DNA of 64,000 nt from Zygaena filipendulae (GCA_907165275.2 OU015655.1:880501-944500), one strand, 5' to 3'; shown: positions 43,060 through 55,464, counted from the stretch's first letter. Notes: a model not told the origin generated them from the letters alone. Program-made: numbers and translations.

Positions 43060-43400
43060 GCCGACGATGCTGAATGGGGAGTTTTTGGGACCTATTGAGT
43101 TTTGAAGCTTACGAGGTAGAAAAGAAAGTTAGGTGGTGGGTTGAGCGTCTAGAGGCTTTCAACAATGTAAAAAGAAAAACAACTGCATGAAAATACTCGA
43201 GCGCGTCAGATATTGACAGTGTAAATGCCCCACGTGTCTCTGATGATGGAGGTATGTTAATCTGTCAGTTCAAAAATAGAAAAAAATATTCGAACGCGTC
43301 TGATTTTCAGAGAGGATGTGAAGTGAACCCAAAAGAAGCTCCCATTTAAAAGACTAACAATTCTAACGTGACGCAAGCTTCTGGCGGCTACTTGGAAAGT
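43060..43400 (-). repeat. Repeat region with 'atctgacgcgctcga' motif, second copy
   Basis: The reverse complement of this stretch follows 12780-13135 block by block: 'ttttaaatggga', 'ttttgggttcactt', 'cctccatcatc', 'tcaatatctgacgcgctcga', 'caaaactcaataggtccc'. The motif occurs at about 43215 and 43300 on the minus strand. It lies in the region downstream of Nprl2. Confidence 0.65.
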
Positions 43401-43641
43401 AGCTTTAATATGAGTACTGTTACGGACTGATTGTTGAAACTTATAATATATATATACAAACAAGCCAGAGCTACAATGCCACGAGTTCTGTTAACAGCTG
43501 TGACGTCATCATAGTGACGAAAAATAGTGTAGAGACGGTGCGAAAGAGTGAGAAGGGAAGAGTACAATTGAAATACTTCTAATTATAGTTTTCTTTTACT
43601 ATTTAGGTCGGTTGCCTTAGACGCGCAACCCTGTATAGAGT

Positions 43642-43647
43642 TTTAAT
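43642..43647 (-). terminator. Candidate poly(A) signal ATTAAA for Nprl2
   Basis: The plus strand reads TTTAAT, so the minus strand is ATTAAA, 155 nt after the Nprl2 stop. No AATAAA lies closer. ATTAAA is the commonest variant signal. Confidence 0.4.
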
Positions 43648-43802
43648 CTACCGGGCTTGAGTGACTCCCAAAATCCCCTATTCGGCTCCCCTACTATTAT
43701 GACGAATGAACAAACCGTTTCGAACCCGTTTGAAATAACATTTAGAGCACTTGCTCTTTTTTTTTCCAATCGTGTCTACCGCCAAGTGTACCGGCGGCGC
43801 GT

Positions 43803-46800
43803 CTACCTCCATATGACGGCGATGTTGGGATCGTCCTCTATGATCTGGTCAAGTGTGGGCAGGTCGATGCGCGCCAGGCAGCATATCTCGTCGGTGCAGT
43901 GCCGGCCGGTGAACAGCCGCCGGACGCCGGCCGCCGGGTCGAGCGCGAGCCGGTTGTAGAAGCCGTTGGAGCGCGGCGGCGAGCGCAAATACACCGGGTA
44001 CCTGTACCGAAACGACCGTTCCGGTTACGCCACGGACGGAAGCGAATCGACGCCCGCATTTGAGGGTGTTTTTTTTTAGCCTAGCCTGTTTTTTTTTGGG
44101 TCACCAAACAATTGCACACAAAATTTTACTTAATCTAGCTTACAAAACAACTATAATTTTATGTGCAACCAGCACCGGTAACCATAGATTACTTAAGTAG
44201 TAGTTCTGGCACTTGGTGTTATGTGGTCGAAGATTGTAAAAACATCTATCCTGGACTAAAACCTTATAAAATTGCATTTTGTTTGAAAATAAATAGGCCG
44301 ACCGATCTCCATGAATTTAACTTTAAACAATGCTATATATTATACTATACTCATACAAATTAATTTTTTATCCCCTAATTTTCACCTTCAATGGTGAAAT
44401 TGTCCAAAAAGCCCAGATTCTTGTGAGAAAACTTCAGTTACCACAAGAAGACAAAGAAGACGAAACGTCTGCGAGCGTTACCTCCTCAGGCACTTGACTA
44501 GGCCGTGCATCTGCGCGAACACGACCAGCCGGCGCACGTCGAAGGCGGTGCCGGCCGCGGCGGCGTACCGCTCGCACACCGCGCGCAGCGTCGTGCCCTG
44601 CTGCAGCGCGCACAGCACGCCCATCACCTCCGGCAGGGACGGCTGCTGCCGGGGACAAACGTGGCGCCGTCACACTCGCGATATCGCGCGAAAACGAAAT
44701 ATAAGGTGCATCAAAATTTGCTGCAAATATTTACAGGACTGAAAGTATACGTTACAACAAACAAGATAAGCGAAAGAATTATATTAATAAGTTTGGTAAT
44801 TTTTGAGAATGAGGAAAATAAATCCATTGGAGAAACATCACTGTTACGAATAGCTAGCATATCTACATTCACAAGGTACACAATACACTTAGCTCACTAA
44901 TACGTATGCAAGGCACGCGCCACGCACACAGCGAGCTATGTATCAGCTGGTCAAATACTAGTCAGGTCGTTGACCGGCGATGTGTGCGTACCAGCGATCA
45001 CAGGTTATTTTTTTTCGATTGATTTATTTTTTTACTCCTTTTATCTTTTTTATTTTATGAACATGTTTCTAACGGTGTATACTTTCAACCCTGTAAATAT
45101 TTGCAGCTAATTTTGGAGCACCTTATATTATACGTTACCTTACCTTATTCATAAAATAAATGCCCAAGATACACAGTCAGAGACGCAAATGTGTCCTTAC
45201 AAAATATCATGCAAAAGTCGAATATGCATATCTCATATCAGTATCTTTAAATATCAGCGTTGTGTCGTATGCATAAGTACGAATTTTGGCTATTCGGTCA
45301 AAAAAATCACTTCAATGATAAGTTCCCACTTAGTTCTTAAGTCTTTATTTGTCTCCTCTAACTTAGGGTAGTCTGGTAGAGATCACGTTAGTAATAAAGT
45401 CACCCATTGTAGCCTCCGGTTTATAAGTTTTACTAGTATTAAGTAGCAATAATTGATTTTTGTGGGTATGCAACAAAGTTATTTAATTTTCAATAGTGTT
45501 GTGTGTAAGGGTCGCTTACCTTCTCTTTGGATTCTGTGCCCTTGGTGACGAAGGCGAGACACGACTTCTGCAGCTCGTGGTCGTTGAACAGCCGGCTGAG
45601 GTTCGTCGTAGCGCGGTACATGTTGCTGAACTTCAGCACCGGTATCAGAGTCACCTACGTCGAGGTAATCGGCGTTATGTCGGGGTATAAAAAGCAAAAG
45701 CCCGTCAGTTAGATAGTAAAAACAATAGACACGTATGTTTTTGCTTTTTTTAAATCATTGAAAAAATACTTAGGACGCATTAAGGTTTAGGGGTGGGAGC
45801 TCATAACTAAGTATAAAGTGTGTGTGTGTGTACCTAGGCGTGACGTCACACATAATTTCAACTCAATGTGTCGGCGTTATTTTTTGATTACTTAAAAAAA
45901 GGAAAATACGTAATATTTTTTAACAATCTATAAAATTGCCAAAAAATTTAAATTTTGCCAGCTAACTCATTGATTCCTCTTAAAATAATATGATACGAAG
46001 TGCACCATCTATGTATATATGTAGATATAGGCAAGGCGGAGAATAGGTCTGCCTGGAGAGTCCTGGTGAAACGTCTCGTCCAGAACAGTCACGCATTTAT
46101 CCCGAGGCAACTACTAAGAATAAGAAGAATATACGGTTGCCATCCATCAACCGGGACTGAAAGGCTTAGGGCACTGGCGTTCCTTCCATACAAGCCCAAA
46201 ATCCCGGCTTGCCTAGCTGAAGCGCTTGCTTATGGAGTATCAAATATTTTTATCAGTATTTATAATTACACACTTTATTTATACTTATTAAAATATTGAT
46301 ATTCTGTGGCAAGGGTTTTGTCTAGGCAGAACAGGCTTTTGGGCTTGTATGGAAGGACCGCCACTGCTTAGGGCCCCAAACTTTTGCGTGTAAATTAGTT
46401 TTTTTTTGGGGTCGTTTCTTCTTTGCTTCACTTTATTGATTTATACACACTAATGTTTTATTTAAAATTATTATATATTTTTTTTTTGGATTTCTAAAAA
46501 TCCCAGCAAAACACGGACAGTTCGACAGATCCAGATCAGGGCAAACCCCATCGTTTACAAAACACCCTCTATAATTTAATTATTAAGTGGCTTGTACAAT
46601 ATGTCATAATATGGTATTCATAAGTTCGTTCCTTTTAAATAACCTATAATTATACTATTATGATTAAGTGAATCGTAATGCGAATGCGAGTTTGTTTGTT
46701 ACGCTTTCACGCCTAAACTACTCAATCGATCATGATGAAATTTTGCACACACGTTGTCAGGGGTACAGAAAAGGGCATAGGGTACTTTTATCCAGGAAAA

Positions 46801-49800
46801 CCCGGGTAGACTCCGCAATTAACGCGGGTGCAACCGCGGAGAACGGCTAGTAGTTAAACAAGCATACTGACCACGCCGTAATATACAAGGTTCTGTATGC
46901 AGGACTTGACCAGTGTCTTCTCCACGTTGGCGTCGGAGGATATCTTCGACACGTGGTTGTAGCCGTTTATGTGCGGCAATAGCTATAATAATAACAATAT
47001 GAATAAGTCTACACCAATATTACAAAAGTGTTAAGTGAAGTTAAAAGTTTGGTAAATTTATTTCGAACTACTCAATCGGTTCTAAAAATCCTTTTTCATT
47101 GCTCATACTCGGAAAGTAAGTCTCAAGTTGCCTGAGAAGCGGGTTGAAAGTAACCCTTTTCAGCCCTAGGGAGAATCGCTTTCAACTGACAGCTGGATAC
47201 TGCAGAAACTCAAGTTTTTTTTTTATGCCATAGGGGGCATACTTACTGGCCAGAAGCACACCTAATGGTTGATTTATGTAAAATAAAATTCACTCATTTT
47301 TTTCTTTAGCTAGTTCCTATTTTTATTTTGACTTTCCTTGCATTCGTAATGAAAAGCACAGTGTTATCCTCGGGAGAAAGACTTATTTAGTCCCTCGATC
47401 TTTCACCCCTAGGATAACAATGTACTATTACTGCTCATTTATACCGAAGTGCCATAGGATACTCGCCAGCGTCCGCCGCTTCAAGGCCGGCAGTTTGTTC
47501 TGGATGCTCTAAAGTCTAGAGTCCTGTAATTCGCGCGCATGCAACGCGGCGCAACCGCTAGTAAGTACTACATCCTAACTAATATTATTATTAATGCGTT
47601 TGTTACGTGTTACGTATGAGTTTGTTACGTTTTCAGGCTAGCGGAGCCAAGATGCGCAACACGATAAAATTTTATCGAGCCATTTTATCGATTCTCGTCG
47701 ACATATATATATCGTTTTGTCTGCCAGTTATAATATCGTGGCGCGCATCTTAGCTATGCTGAACTACTCAAGCGATCATCATGAAATTTTACTACTTTTA
47801 TCCCGAAATCACCGCGGCAACTACGAAGTTAGCGCGGGTGAAACATTTGCACATTTAACTCAGCATGTGGCATATTATCATGTTGGGTACTATTTTTTAA
47901 CTAAAAATATGAAACCGATATGCTTCTGTCGTGACACCACATGACACGACACATTCCGTGTGTTATGTTGACTAAATTTTTTTTTAGTCCGTCTTGCAGA
48001 TTAATAAAAAAAAATATTGGACACGCGTATTTTTACTTTTTTACTTTTCGTAATCAAAAAATAACAGCGATATATTGAGCTGAAATTTCGCGTCACGCTA
48101 CTAATGGCGGCTTAAAGCGGTTAGTGAGGTCTCGAGCCCCCACCCTAAACTGAAATTCGCTTTATCTCTGTGCACCATTTATTTGAAAAAGCAAAAAAAA
48201 AATACGTGTCCATTATTTTTTTTTTCCAACTGACGATCGAACTAATTAGAATTATGATTTTCAAAAGTCGCCAACATCCCCATTGTCAAGTAGTCAGTCA
48301 ACCTGTCTCGTCGTGAGGTCCCAATCGGCGTCGATGTCAACTTCGATCGGCTGCTCGTCCACGACGTTCAGGTGCTCCTGGCTGGGCATGCCCTGCGCGC
48401 CCTCGGGGGGCGCCACCCGCGGCGGCCTCCCGGGCCGCGGCAGGCCCACCGCCGCGACCAGCACGGGCACGTCGTGGTCGTGCACCGGCACCGGGTCCTT
48501 GCGCACCTCCAACACTTTCAAGTGCATCACCGTCTCGCCCTCTGTCGGCGGAATCGACTCTAGAACAGCCGCGGCGGAGGCGTACACGCAGCCAGCAATA
48601 TTGAGGCTGCGTTCCGAATATGCATACGACAGCTGACGTTTGTACGTGTGACGTTTGGTTTTGTTTTGGTAATGTCGCTATATAAAAACATGTGTGGATC
48701 TAGGATTTGGTTGAGGGGGAGGGGGGGGGGGTTTGGCTGCACCACGAATTTTTTTTAATTTACTGCAAGAACTTTTCGTTACTGCAAGAACTTTTGTATA
48801 ACAGGAAAATAATTAACAGTGGATAAATTTTTCACCTTACGCTCATTTGAATGGAGCGAAATGGCCAAGCCACATATTCTAACTAAGGTTTAGAGTTTGA
48901 GAAGTTAGGCCTTGTAGAGTTAGGGTGTGTATAAGCTTGACTCTACATGAGATCTGATAACTTTTTGAGAGTGCCCGTCATATGGACTCGTCTTGGCATC
49001 ATTTCACATGAATATGTTTTTGGTGGGACTTCTTGTACTTACGTGAAGCTATAGTGATCCTAAATGACAAAGGGTAATTTCTATCCAGGAACTCCGAAAT
49101 TAACGCGGGCGATACCGCGGGAGACAGCTAGTTATAAATAATAATTAAAACAAAATAATAAATCTGTTGGCAAACCAATAAATAAATAATGATGAACGTA
49201 CCAACGAATGTAGCTTTGCGGTGTGTGTTCAGATCATGTAGCAAATGAGCTAGCAGTGTAGGAAGCTTGGTGGAGCCACTCGACACAAACCTCGTCTCTT
49301 CCTCCTTTATTGTCTGTTGAAAAAAAAAACACACAATATACACTACGAATTCTCAATATGCCTACATCATTTTCAGAACCTTAAAGCAATGACGAATAAA
49401 CATACATTTTTAGTTATCGCTGTAGTTTATCAAATAATTTTAACATATTCAAACAGGCAACAAAAAAAAAAAATTACAACCGCTTTTTTTAGAAAAAACT
49501 TTCATCGTCCACAAACTTGATGCCCGCGGTTTCAAAATTCAAAAAATGATCAGCAGGTTCTTAGAACTATAAATTACTTTCAAATTATCGTCAGTTCGAA
49601 ATACGTCCGCTACTGAGAAGAACTGACAAGAAACTCAGCAGGGCTGTCTTTTTTATTGTATTGCATGAATTTCACTCTTCGGTTTAAGTACTCGAGCATC
49701 ACAACTCATGATAGGGTCATAAATTAGAAAGCTGTAGAAGGACCAAACTAACCGACACCATTCAAAGGATTTGAAAGCTTAGGTTTATTGTAGCAGTAGC

Positions 49801-52800
49801 AGCAGAAAACTGGGTGTTGGAAGTTCAAGGTGGGTGTTTAGTATTCGATTGTCGGTACTCGGTACAAATATCAGAAAAAACAAAGAAAAAAAGTTATTAT
49901 TCAAGAAAATTTAACGCAGAAGTTGTCGACGCGTTGACGGATCATATTGTTGCGACCCCTACGCCACAAGACACGAACTACAACGACGCGACGAGTACTG
50001 GCTACTACTAATGGAAGTCCTGAATCGCGCTAACGAAGTTTTCACACTGCGCTGCATATATTATTATTATACGACCTCCGAAAATCTACAGACGGAGCCG
50101 CGGTTCCCCGGGCGCGGCAGTATCTCATCCATCCAGCTACCACTACAATACCCTAAAGGTCATTTAAAACTCCCTTTTGTAATGCCACCTGTGCACCGAC
50201 GAATCTAATGTAAAGGTCAATCACCCGCGTAAACCCACATTTTTATCCAAGGTTTTCTCTGTGAATTTATTAGTTTTTTTGCCACCTGATGGTAATTGGT
50301 AAGTGATTACCGCCGCCCATAGACATCTGGAACACCAGAAGGCATGCAGACGTGTTGCCGACCTGGAATGGGAACTAGCTTTCGAGTGAGGCTGCCGTAA
50401 CACACCGTTAGGTGCTTGGTGACCGATTTTCAACATGAAGGTGTAAGCTGTTATTTTATTAGCTATTTATATATATTAATATATGTAACCATGAATTATC
50501 GAGGGTTAGGTCAATCTTGAATGACGAATCATTGTGTTTGCCGCCCGTATTTCGAGTAGGTAGACATGTCCTCACCAGGTGTTCACCGAGCTTCTTCACT
50601 ACAGGTTCATACTGCACCGTCTTCGACCAGCTGTCGCACACAAAACATAGGTTGAACAGGTACGCGTTGCGCTCGTATCTCGAGTTGTCGATCCTTATCG
50701 GGTAGCCCACTATCTTGTGTCCGAGCGCATTGCTGCTAGGATGCACAAAAACAATTGAATTCAAGACAGTGCCATGGATCTTACTCTACATAGAATATAT
50801 CCTTAAGATTGTTTATGTCTTTGAACAGCTTAATGCCTACTGATCATCATGAAATTTTTTATACACATTTTCATACAGAAAAGGGAGAGATAGGGATAAT
50901 CTAAGACACTATGTACCTACACTTAGTAAGCAATAAATACTAGAATACTTGAAATCCGAAATTAATGTGGGTGAAACTCCAGGAAACATTTAACTAATTT
51001 TTTATTTTATTTTATAATTTTGATGCATGTATTATTTTCAAGAATTTGATGTGTGTAATGCAATGGATACTAAATAATAATGTTGTCGTAAGCGGAAAGA
51101 AATATTGTGAGCAAAAGCTTTTAAAATCATATTGTACGGTCTACGTTCCGAATTCCGATCATAAAACCTTACATTTTTATTTCTACTTTTAAGTTCTGTG
51201 TTACTTGAATTTAAGTTTTGTGTTTCTTGAATTATCATCTAATTTTGTGTACATACTGCTAAATTCTGTTCTTTATATAAGGGTAACTATCATTGGCTAA
51301 TAGTGTAATCTTGTAACCTAAATCTATTATATGTTCTTGTAGCTGTTGTTGTCCTGAATAAACGAAAATAAAATAAAAATTGTGCTATATTTAACCACAG
51401 CTGTTTTGTTATAAGAAAGTTAGTTAGTTGTTGCTATATTTGATTCATTAAGAGTTTGAGGACACTCATATAGTATACGTGAACACATTTGAATCCTGAG
51501 ATTATCGTGTTCAGAATTATTGGTAATTATCCATTTTGATCAGTTAAATCCTTGGTTGTCCAAAGATCTAATATCAAGTGACTGGGTCATTTTGCAATCT
51601 ACTTAATTTGCATAAACTATCCACAAGCAACTATTTTTGTGATCTAGGACATCATACTTGTACAATTTAACATGATATATACTATCTCTATGGAAGGAAA
51701 TGTCTTTTAATTCCGAAATACTCAACTCCTGGTGTATATTGGGGATGTGGACTACTTTTGAAAATCAAAATTCTAATTAGTCCATCAGTTAGAAAAAAAA
51801 AAAAAAACAATAGACACGTATTTTTTGCCTTTTTAAATAAATTAAAATATACAGAGATAAAGCGCATTAAAGATTAGGGTGAGAGGGTCGTGACGTGACT
51901 AACCACTAAAACCACCATACAAAAAGTCAGAATAGTGACATCACACGGACGTCAACTCAATATATCGCCGTTATTTTTTGATTACGTAAAAAAAGAAAAA
52001 ATACGTGTCCAATTTTTTTTAATAATCTACAAGACAGACTAAGAAATAAAAATTAGTCAACATGCCCTTTCTCCTTGTTTTAAAGACACACTTTAAAAAG
52101 TTGATCATAAGATGGCAACACAGTTACCCAATGGCCAACACTAACAATACCAACCAAACAATAATATACTTGTCTTTATGAATATTGTATTAACATTAAT
52201 TAATTACTTTACATTAATGAATATAAACTATTTTTTAGTCAAATACCATATTATAGAGTATAGAGTTAATTGATAAAGCAACAAAGGGGATTGAAGCAAT
52301 AACTTCTTATCTATTTATGACATAAAATACTTGGAAACACAAACAATTAATTCACTTGAAAATGTAACTTACATAGTCATTGTGCATTTTTGTATTTGTG
52401 GCTTAGGTATAATGTAGGCACTAATGGAATCAAATACTTCTTTAGATATGTAATCCTCTGGGAACTGTAAAAAAATGTTTTCTTTTCTTATTTACTCATT
52501 TTTAAGACTGTTATCTGTTTAATAGTATATACTTACTGTTGTTTATCTATTTAGTTTATTGAAATTTACTAGGTATTTGTTTTTTTTTTTAAAGAAAACA
52601 CAATCATTGTAATCACTATGCTAAGGTCATTTTCACACTTATTAAACTCAAGTTTAATATACCTTTTAACTAACAAAATGGCAACTTTAATAACTTGTAT
52701 CGCATTTAAATCTTACAGAAATACAATAAAATTTCTATAAATTTAAATATGAACTATTGGAAATGTACCCAAAGCAAAGTCTGTAAAGAGAAAATAAAAA

Positions 52801-53558
52801 AAATCTCCACAGAATCATCAGTCTACATCCCAACTGTAATGCAGGTTAGGTGGAAAAAATTTCTCACCAAAAATAAGTTGTATAAAAACACAATGTACTC
52901 ACAACTTATTACATCACTACATATTATAAAAAAAGTCCACTGCTACACCTGTTTGTCTATCTGTTCGCAATACACTCAAAAACTACTGGACAGATTTTCA
53001 TGCAGTTTTTATCAATATATAGAGTGGTTGATGATGAAAGTTTAGGTATACAATTTGTTAAGTGTTTGTCCCAATCGGTTGAAATATTAAGATAATTTTG
53101 GAAGTGTTGAAAAAAGTTAGCCCCCTTTTTTTCCAGAGGTACAGACACAGACAGTGTAGCGGCGATAGGGTAGGGTGCAGTGGGGCGACCACCCAGGGTG
53201 CTTGCTGTACATAAAGGGGCAGCGCAGGCCTTTGCCTTCTTTCATTATAAACGATTTTATTACTCTTATTATTATTTACTTGGCTACAATTATTTAGTTT
53301 AGTTCCACAAGTTCAAAAAAGTCATACACATGAATTATGTGGTGGATTTTAAAAATTACAACTAACCTGACAAGTGATTTTGGGGCCAGCAACAGGGTGG
53401 AATTCGGCCAAAAATATACACCTTATGGGGCCCTCTTGACCACATCCCTCGTAGTAACGAGTCTCCATCATCTTGGAACTGGTCATACTAAACTTAGGGT
53501 CGACATTGTCTTCGAATTCTAACTGGGAGACTGCGTTCAGTCTCGATTGAACGAACAT
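43803..53558 (-). CDS. Nprl2: Nprl2 (nitrogen permease regulator 2-like), GATOR1 subunit, complete, 9 exons
   Basis: GATOR1 (Nprl2, Nprl3, Iml1/DEPDC5) is the GTPase-activating complex for Rag GTPases at the lysosome and switches TORC1 off when amino acids are scarce. Exons in transcript order: 53558-53367, 52464-52373, 50735-50576, 49313-49202, 48559-48303, 46982-46872, 45654-45520, 44642-44482, 44001-43803 (TAG). GT/AG borders and phases (0,2,0,1,0,0,0,2) all agree: 472 residues. Matches include IRCIFLAEFHPVAGPKIT, NAYLFNLCFVCDS, YEPVVKKL, MHLKVLEVR, DWDLTTRQ, SCIQNLVYYGVVTL and CTDEICCL ... DDPNIAVIWR at the C-terminus. The arginine finger (Arg78 in human) is conserved as Arg117 in RYERNAYLF. 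An in-frame TGA precedes ATG 53558. Relative to human (380 residues) there is a ~39-residue N-terminal extension and a Pro/Gly-rich insertion of about 30 residues in exon 5. Met25, Met30 and Met31 are possible alternative starts. Exon 8 could start 3 nt earlier (tandem CAG). Confidence 0.95.
45702..45958. repeat. MITE family A, diverged copy (Nprl2 intron)
   Basis: 'cccgtcagttagatagtaaa', 'caatagacacgtatgttttt', one TGACGTCA and 'atttcaactcaatgtgtcgg' show family A. The outer ends are missing and a (GT)n run has expanded inside. It starts about 50 bp from Nprl2 exon 7. Confidence 0.7.
46160..46380. repeat. Inverted repeat around 'ccttccatacaagcccaaaa'
   Basis: The phrase 'ggcgttccttccatacaagc' 'ccaaaa' at about 46186-46211 recurs reversed at 46326-46362 ('ttttgggcttgtatggaagg'). 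The two are separated by about 115 bp of AT-rich DNA. Possible foldback remnant in an Nprl2 intron. Confidence 0.45.
46669..46850 (+). mobile_element. Helitron-like (Lep1-type) element (Nprl2 intron)
   Basis: 'gcgagtttgtttgttacgct', 'tcaatcgatcatgatgaaat', 'cacgttgtcaggggtacaga' and the 3' end 'gcgggtgcaaccgcggagaa' 'cggCTAG'. It ends 22 bp from the Nprl2 exon 6 border. Confidence 0.65.
47094..47431 (+). repeat. Dispersed repeat F, copy 2 (Nprl2 intron)
   Basis: The same unit as 21861-22207, in the same orientation, with very few differences. Flanks are unrelated, so the common block marks the mobile unit. Copy boundaries are 'ttcattgctcatactcgg' and 'ggataacaatgtactattac'. Confidence 0.75.
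47963..48281. repeat. MITE family A, copy (Nprl2 intron)
   Basis: 'tatgttgactaaatttt' to 'tcgccaacatcccc'. Both TGACGTCA sites are mutated here (cgtcacgct; gtgaggtctc). It ends 22 bp before the Nprl2 exon 5 border. Confidence 0.8.
49070..49131 (+). mobile_element. Helitron-like element, 3' end only
   Basis: 'ccaggaactccgaaattaac', 'gcgggcgataccgcgggaga' 'cagCTAG' is a terminal fragment with an intact hairpin, in an Nprl2 intron. Confidence 0.55.
50275..50425 (-). repeat. SINE-1 fragment, minus strand
   Basis: Reverse text 'ccacctgatggtaattggta', 'agtgattaccgccgcccata', 'gacatctggaacaccagaag' and 'cacaccgttaggtgcttgg' corresponds to the 3' two-thirds of SINE-1. The tRNA-like head is missing. 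Confidence 0.7.
51741..52067. repeat. MITE family A, copy (Nprl2 intron)
   Basis: GGGGATGTGGACTACTTTTG to AGTCAACATGCCC, full length. The palindromes are degraded (tgacgtgac; tgacatcac). Confidence 0.85.
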
Positions 53559-53559
53559 T

Positions 53560-54000
53560 GTACCCAGAGGCCAGAATTCATTTGAAGTTGCACTTTTATA
53601 ATTTCAACCTTTCTTCATCAATCATGAATTTAATATATTGTTCTCTGGAAAATTGCTAGTACGATGAAGTATCAATGATGAAATAAAAAATTAATAGAAA
53701 TATCCCGTGACACATTGATAATTGATTACCGACACTTGGGTCTTGGATTCTTGGAAGTTAATTTGTTTTCCGGGAAACAAAAAGGTTTCGTTCGTTGTAC
53801 TTTGTGACAACCCCAACCACAGAGTACTTTTAGACAAAATAGGTACTAGGTAGGTAGTGTTACAGTGAACAGACAAGCTAATTTTATTGTATATAAAAAA
53901 AATGAGATGCATTTCAATGCTTCCGGCAACTCATATCTTTATTTGGTTTTAAATTGATTTTTTACGTTTGATTGGACCAAGGAATCACGTTTTCTATACA
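53560..54000. other. Nprl2 upstream region
   Basis: It contains the presumed Nprl2 promoter but no clear core element. A minus-strand TATAAAAG at 53600-53593 is too close to the start codon to be convincing. AT-rich otherwise. Confidence 0.3.
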
Positions 54001-54002
54001 AA

Positions 54003-54600
54003 TATTGCTCCTAGGAAGTATTAGTTTAGCCCTTTCAAGGGAAGGCAAAAGAAACTAAGTGCATACAGTCAACACATATTTTACTTTTTCTGAAGTTTTT
54101 TTACTATAAAATGCGTAAGATGCATTTAGATTTTTTACTGGAACTTTTGAAAGTAAATCGACACAGTTCTTCTTCTTCTTTAATAATGGCGTCTATAATT
54201 ATAATTTGCCAATGACAACGTTTCTTAGTAATAAAAATGTCTTCATCTACTTCTTTAATTATGGCGAAACGCTAATGACAATGTTAGATTGTTCCCCAAG
54301 TTAAAACATGGCTCTCTCTCATAGTTCAACCTTAATTTCGCTTTTAGACATAGAAGTTACTTATCTGTCATTGTCACACGATCTTGTCAACACGACAGTG
54401 ACATCTCTATCACAGATTAATAAAGCGTCATTTTTATCTAGTGACGTCATTGTGCGTTATGGCGGTAAGGTCAAAAGTAGTAACTTTGAAACGCTCTATT
54501 TAATTAATTTATGCATATATTTTTTTCTTTTTTGCTTATTTATATCTTTAAAATAGACTGGGAAAAAATTTCATGAAAGTACCCTATTAGTATGGTATAG
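54003..54600 (+). repeat. Dispersed repeat E, copy 1
   Basis: It shares long blocks with the reverse strand of 63175-63600: 'gcaaaagaaactaagtgcat', 'acagtcaaca', 'gacagtgacatctctatcac', 'tctagtgacgtcattgtgcg' and 'tagtaactttgaaacgctct'. Copy 1 has about 160 bp extra ('taataatggcgtctataatt' and following). It contains one TGACGTCA. An 80-codon frame is open in both copies, but the sequence is low-complexity at its end and is treated as non-coding. Confidence 0.65.
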
Positions 54601-54613
54601 TTGTACCTACTTA

Positions 54614-54801
54614 TCTTATAAATAAAAAGAATTGTTGTTCGTTTGTCTCGCTAAAACTCGGGAATGGCTCAACCAACCGGTGTGAATAATTCTTTTTCTG
54701 TTGGGTTTGTAATTATCCGGCGATGGTTTGTATTAAAGAAAATTGGAAATTCCTGCGGGAATTCCGAAACTCGCGCGGGTGAAACCGCGGGGCGCAGCTA
54801 G
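54614..54801 (+). mobile_element. Helitron-like element with both ends, 'tcgctaaaactcggg' subtype
   Basis: Starts TCTTATAAATAAAAAG after A and ends 'gcgcgggtgaaaccgcgggg' 'cgcagCTAG' before T. The body has 'ggaatggctcaaccaaccgg' and 'attcctgcgggaattccgaa'. Confidence 0.7.
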
Positions 54802-55464
54802 TCTTTAAATAAAAAAAGCCTACTGATTGTAATACGAGTTTATTTGTTATGTTGAATGTCTCACAAACCAACTTAGATTTCTGGGAAGTGAGAAGAGACT
54901 CACCTTCACCTAGCTTTTTGTTTGGTGTTGAGTTTGTATAAACCTCGTTTTGTTTTACTCAACACATACCCCTCTACCTACCTACTATCCCTCTATGAAA
55001 TGACGCCGCGGCACCGTAGGTACCCAACGTTGTTACAGTAGGTATTTACAAACTTATGAGTACTTAAGTACAATTTATATGCCTGTAGTAGGTAAACTCA
55101 ACGAGATTTTCTCAACTATGCAACCGAATTTACTACTTTGTAGAGCTCCCGCAGGCATTTGGAAATTTATGCGGGTTAAATATCAAGCCTTAGGGATGCA
55201 TAACCTTGATAAAGCTCGCTTTAGCTTGTACCCTCCCGCGGTTTTGACCGCCCATCAAATTTTTCACACTAGGAGTACCTAACTAAACTACCAAAAACTC
55301 CGTATCTAATCCGTGTAGCTAAAACCTAACCGACACTAAAAAAGAGATAAACTTTTGAAAAGTTGTGGACACCTAAGTTTTTTTACTCAGCGGTTTACAC
55401 TGGATGATAACGAATCTGCCACTAAATCAAGCCATATAATTTAATAGTTAAATATATGAATATT

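Noticed and set aside
44434..44673. Arg/Ala-rich minus-strand frame over Nprl2 exon 8
   Set aside because: It is the off-frame reading of a GC-rich exon; the in-frame reading continues Nprl2 in phase.
53593..53600. TATAAAAG on the minus strand as the Nprl2 TATA box
   Set aside because: It lies only about 35 nt before the start codon, which would leave almost no 5' UTR; AT-rich context makes a chance match likely.
54308..54556. 82-codon frame as a host gene
   Set aside because: It is inside a dispersed repeat with a second copy at 63175-63735 and ends in a low-complexity Phe/Leu run.
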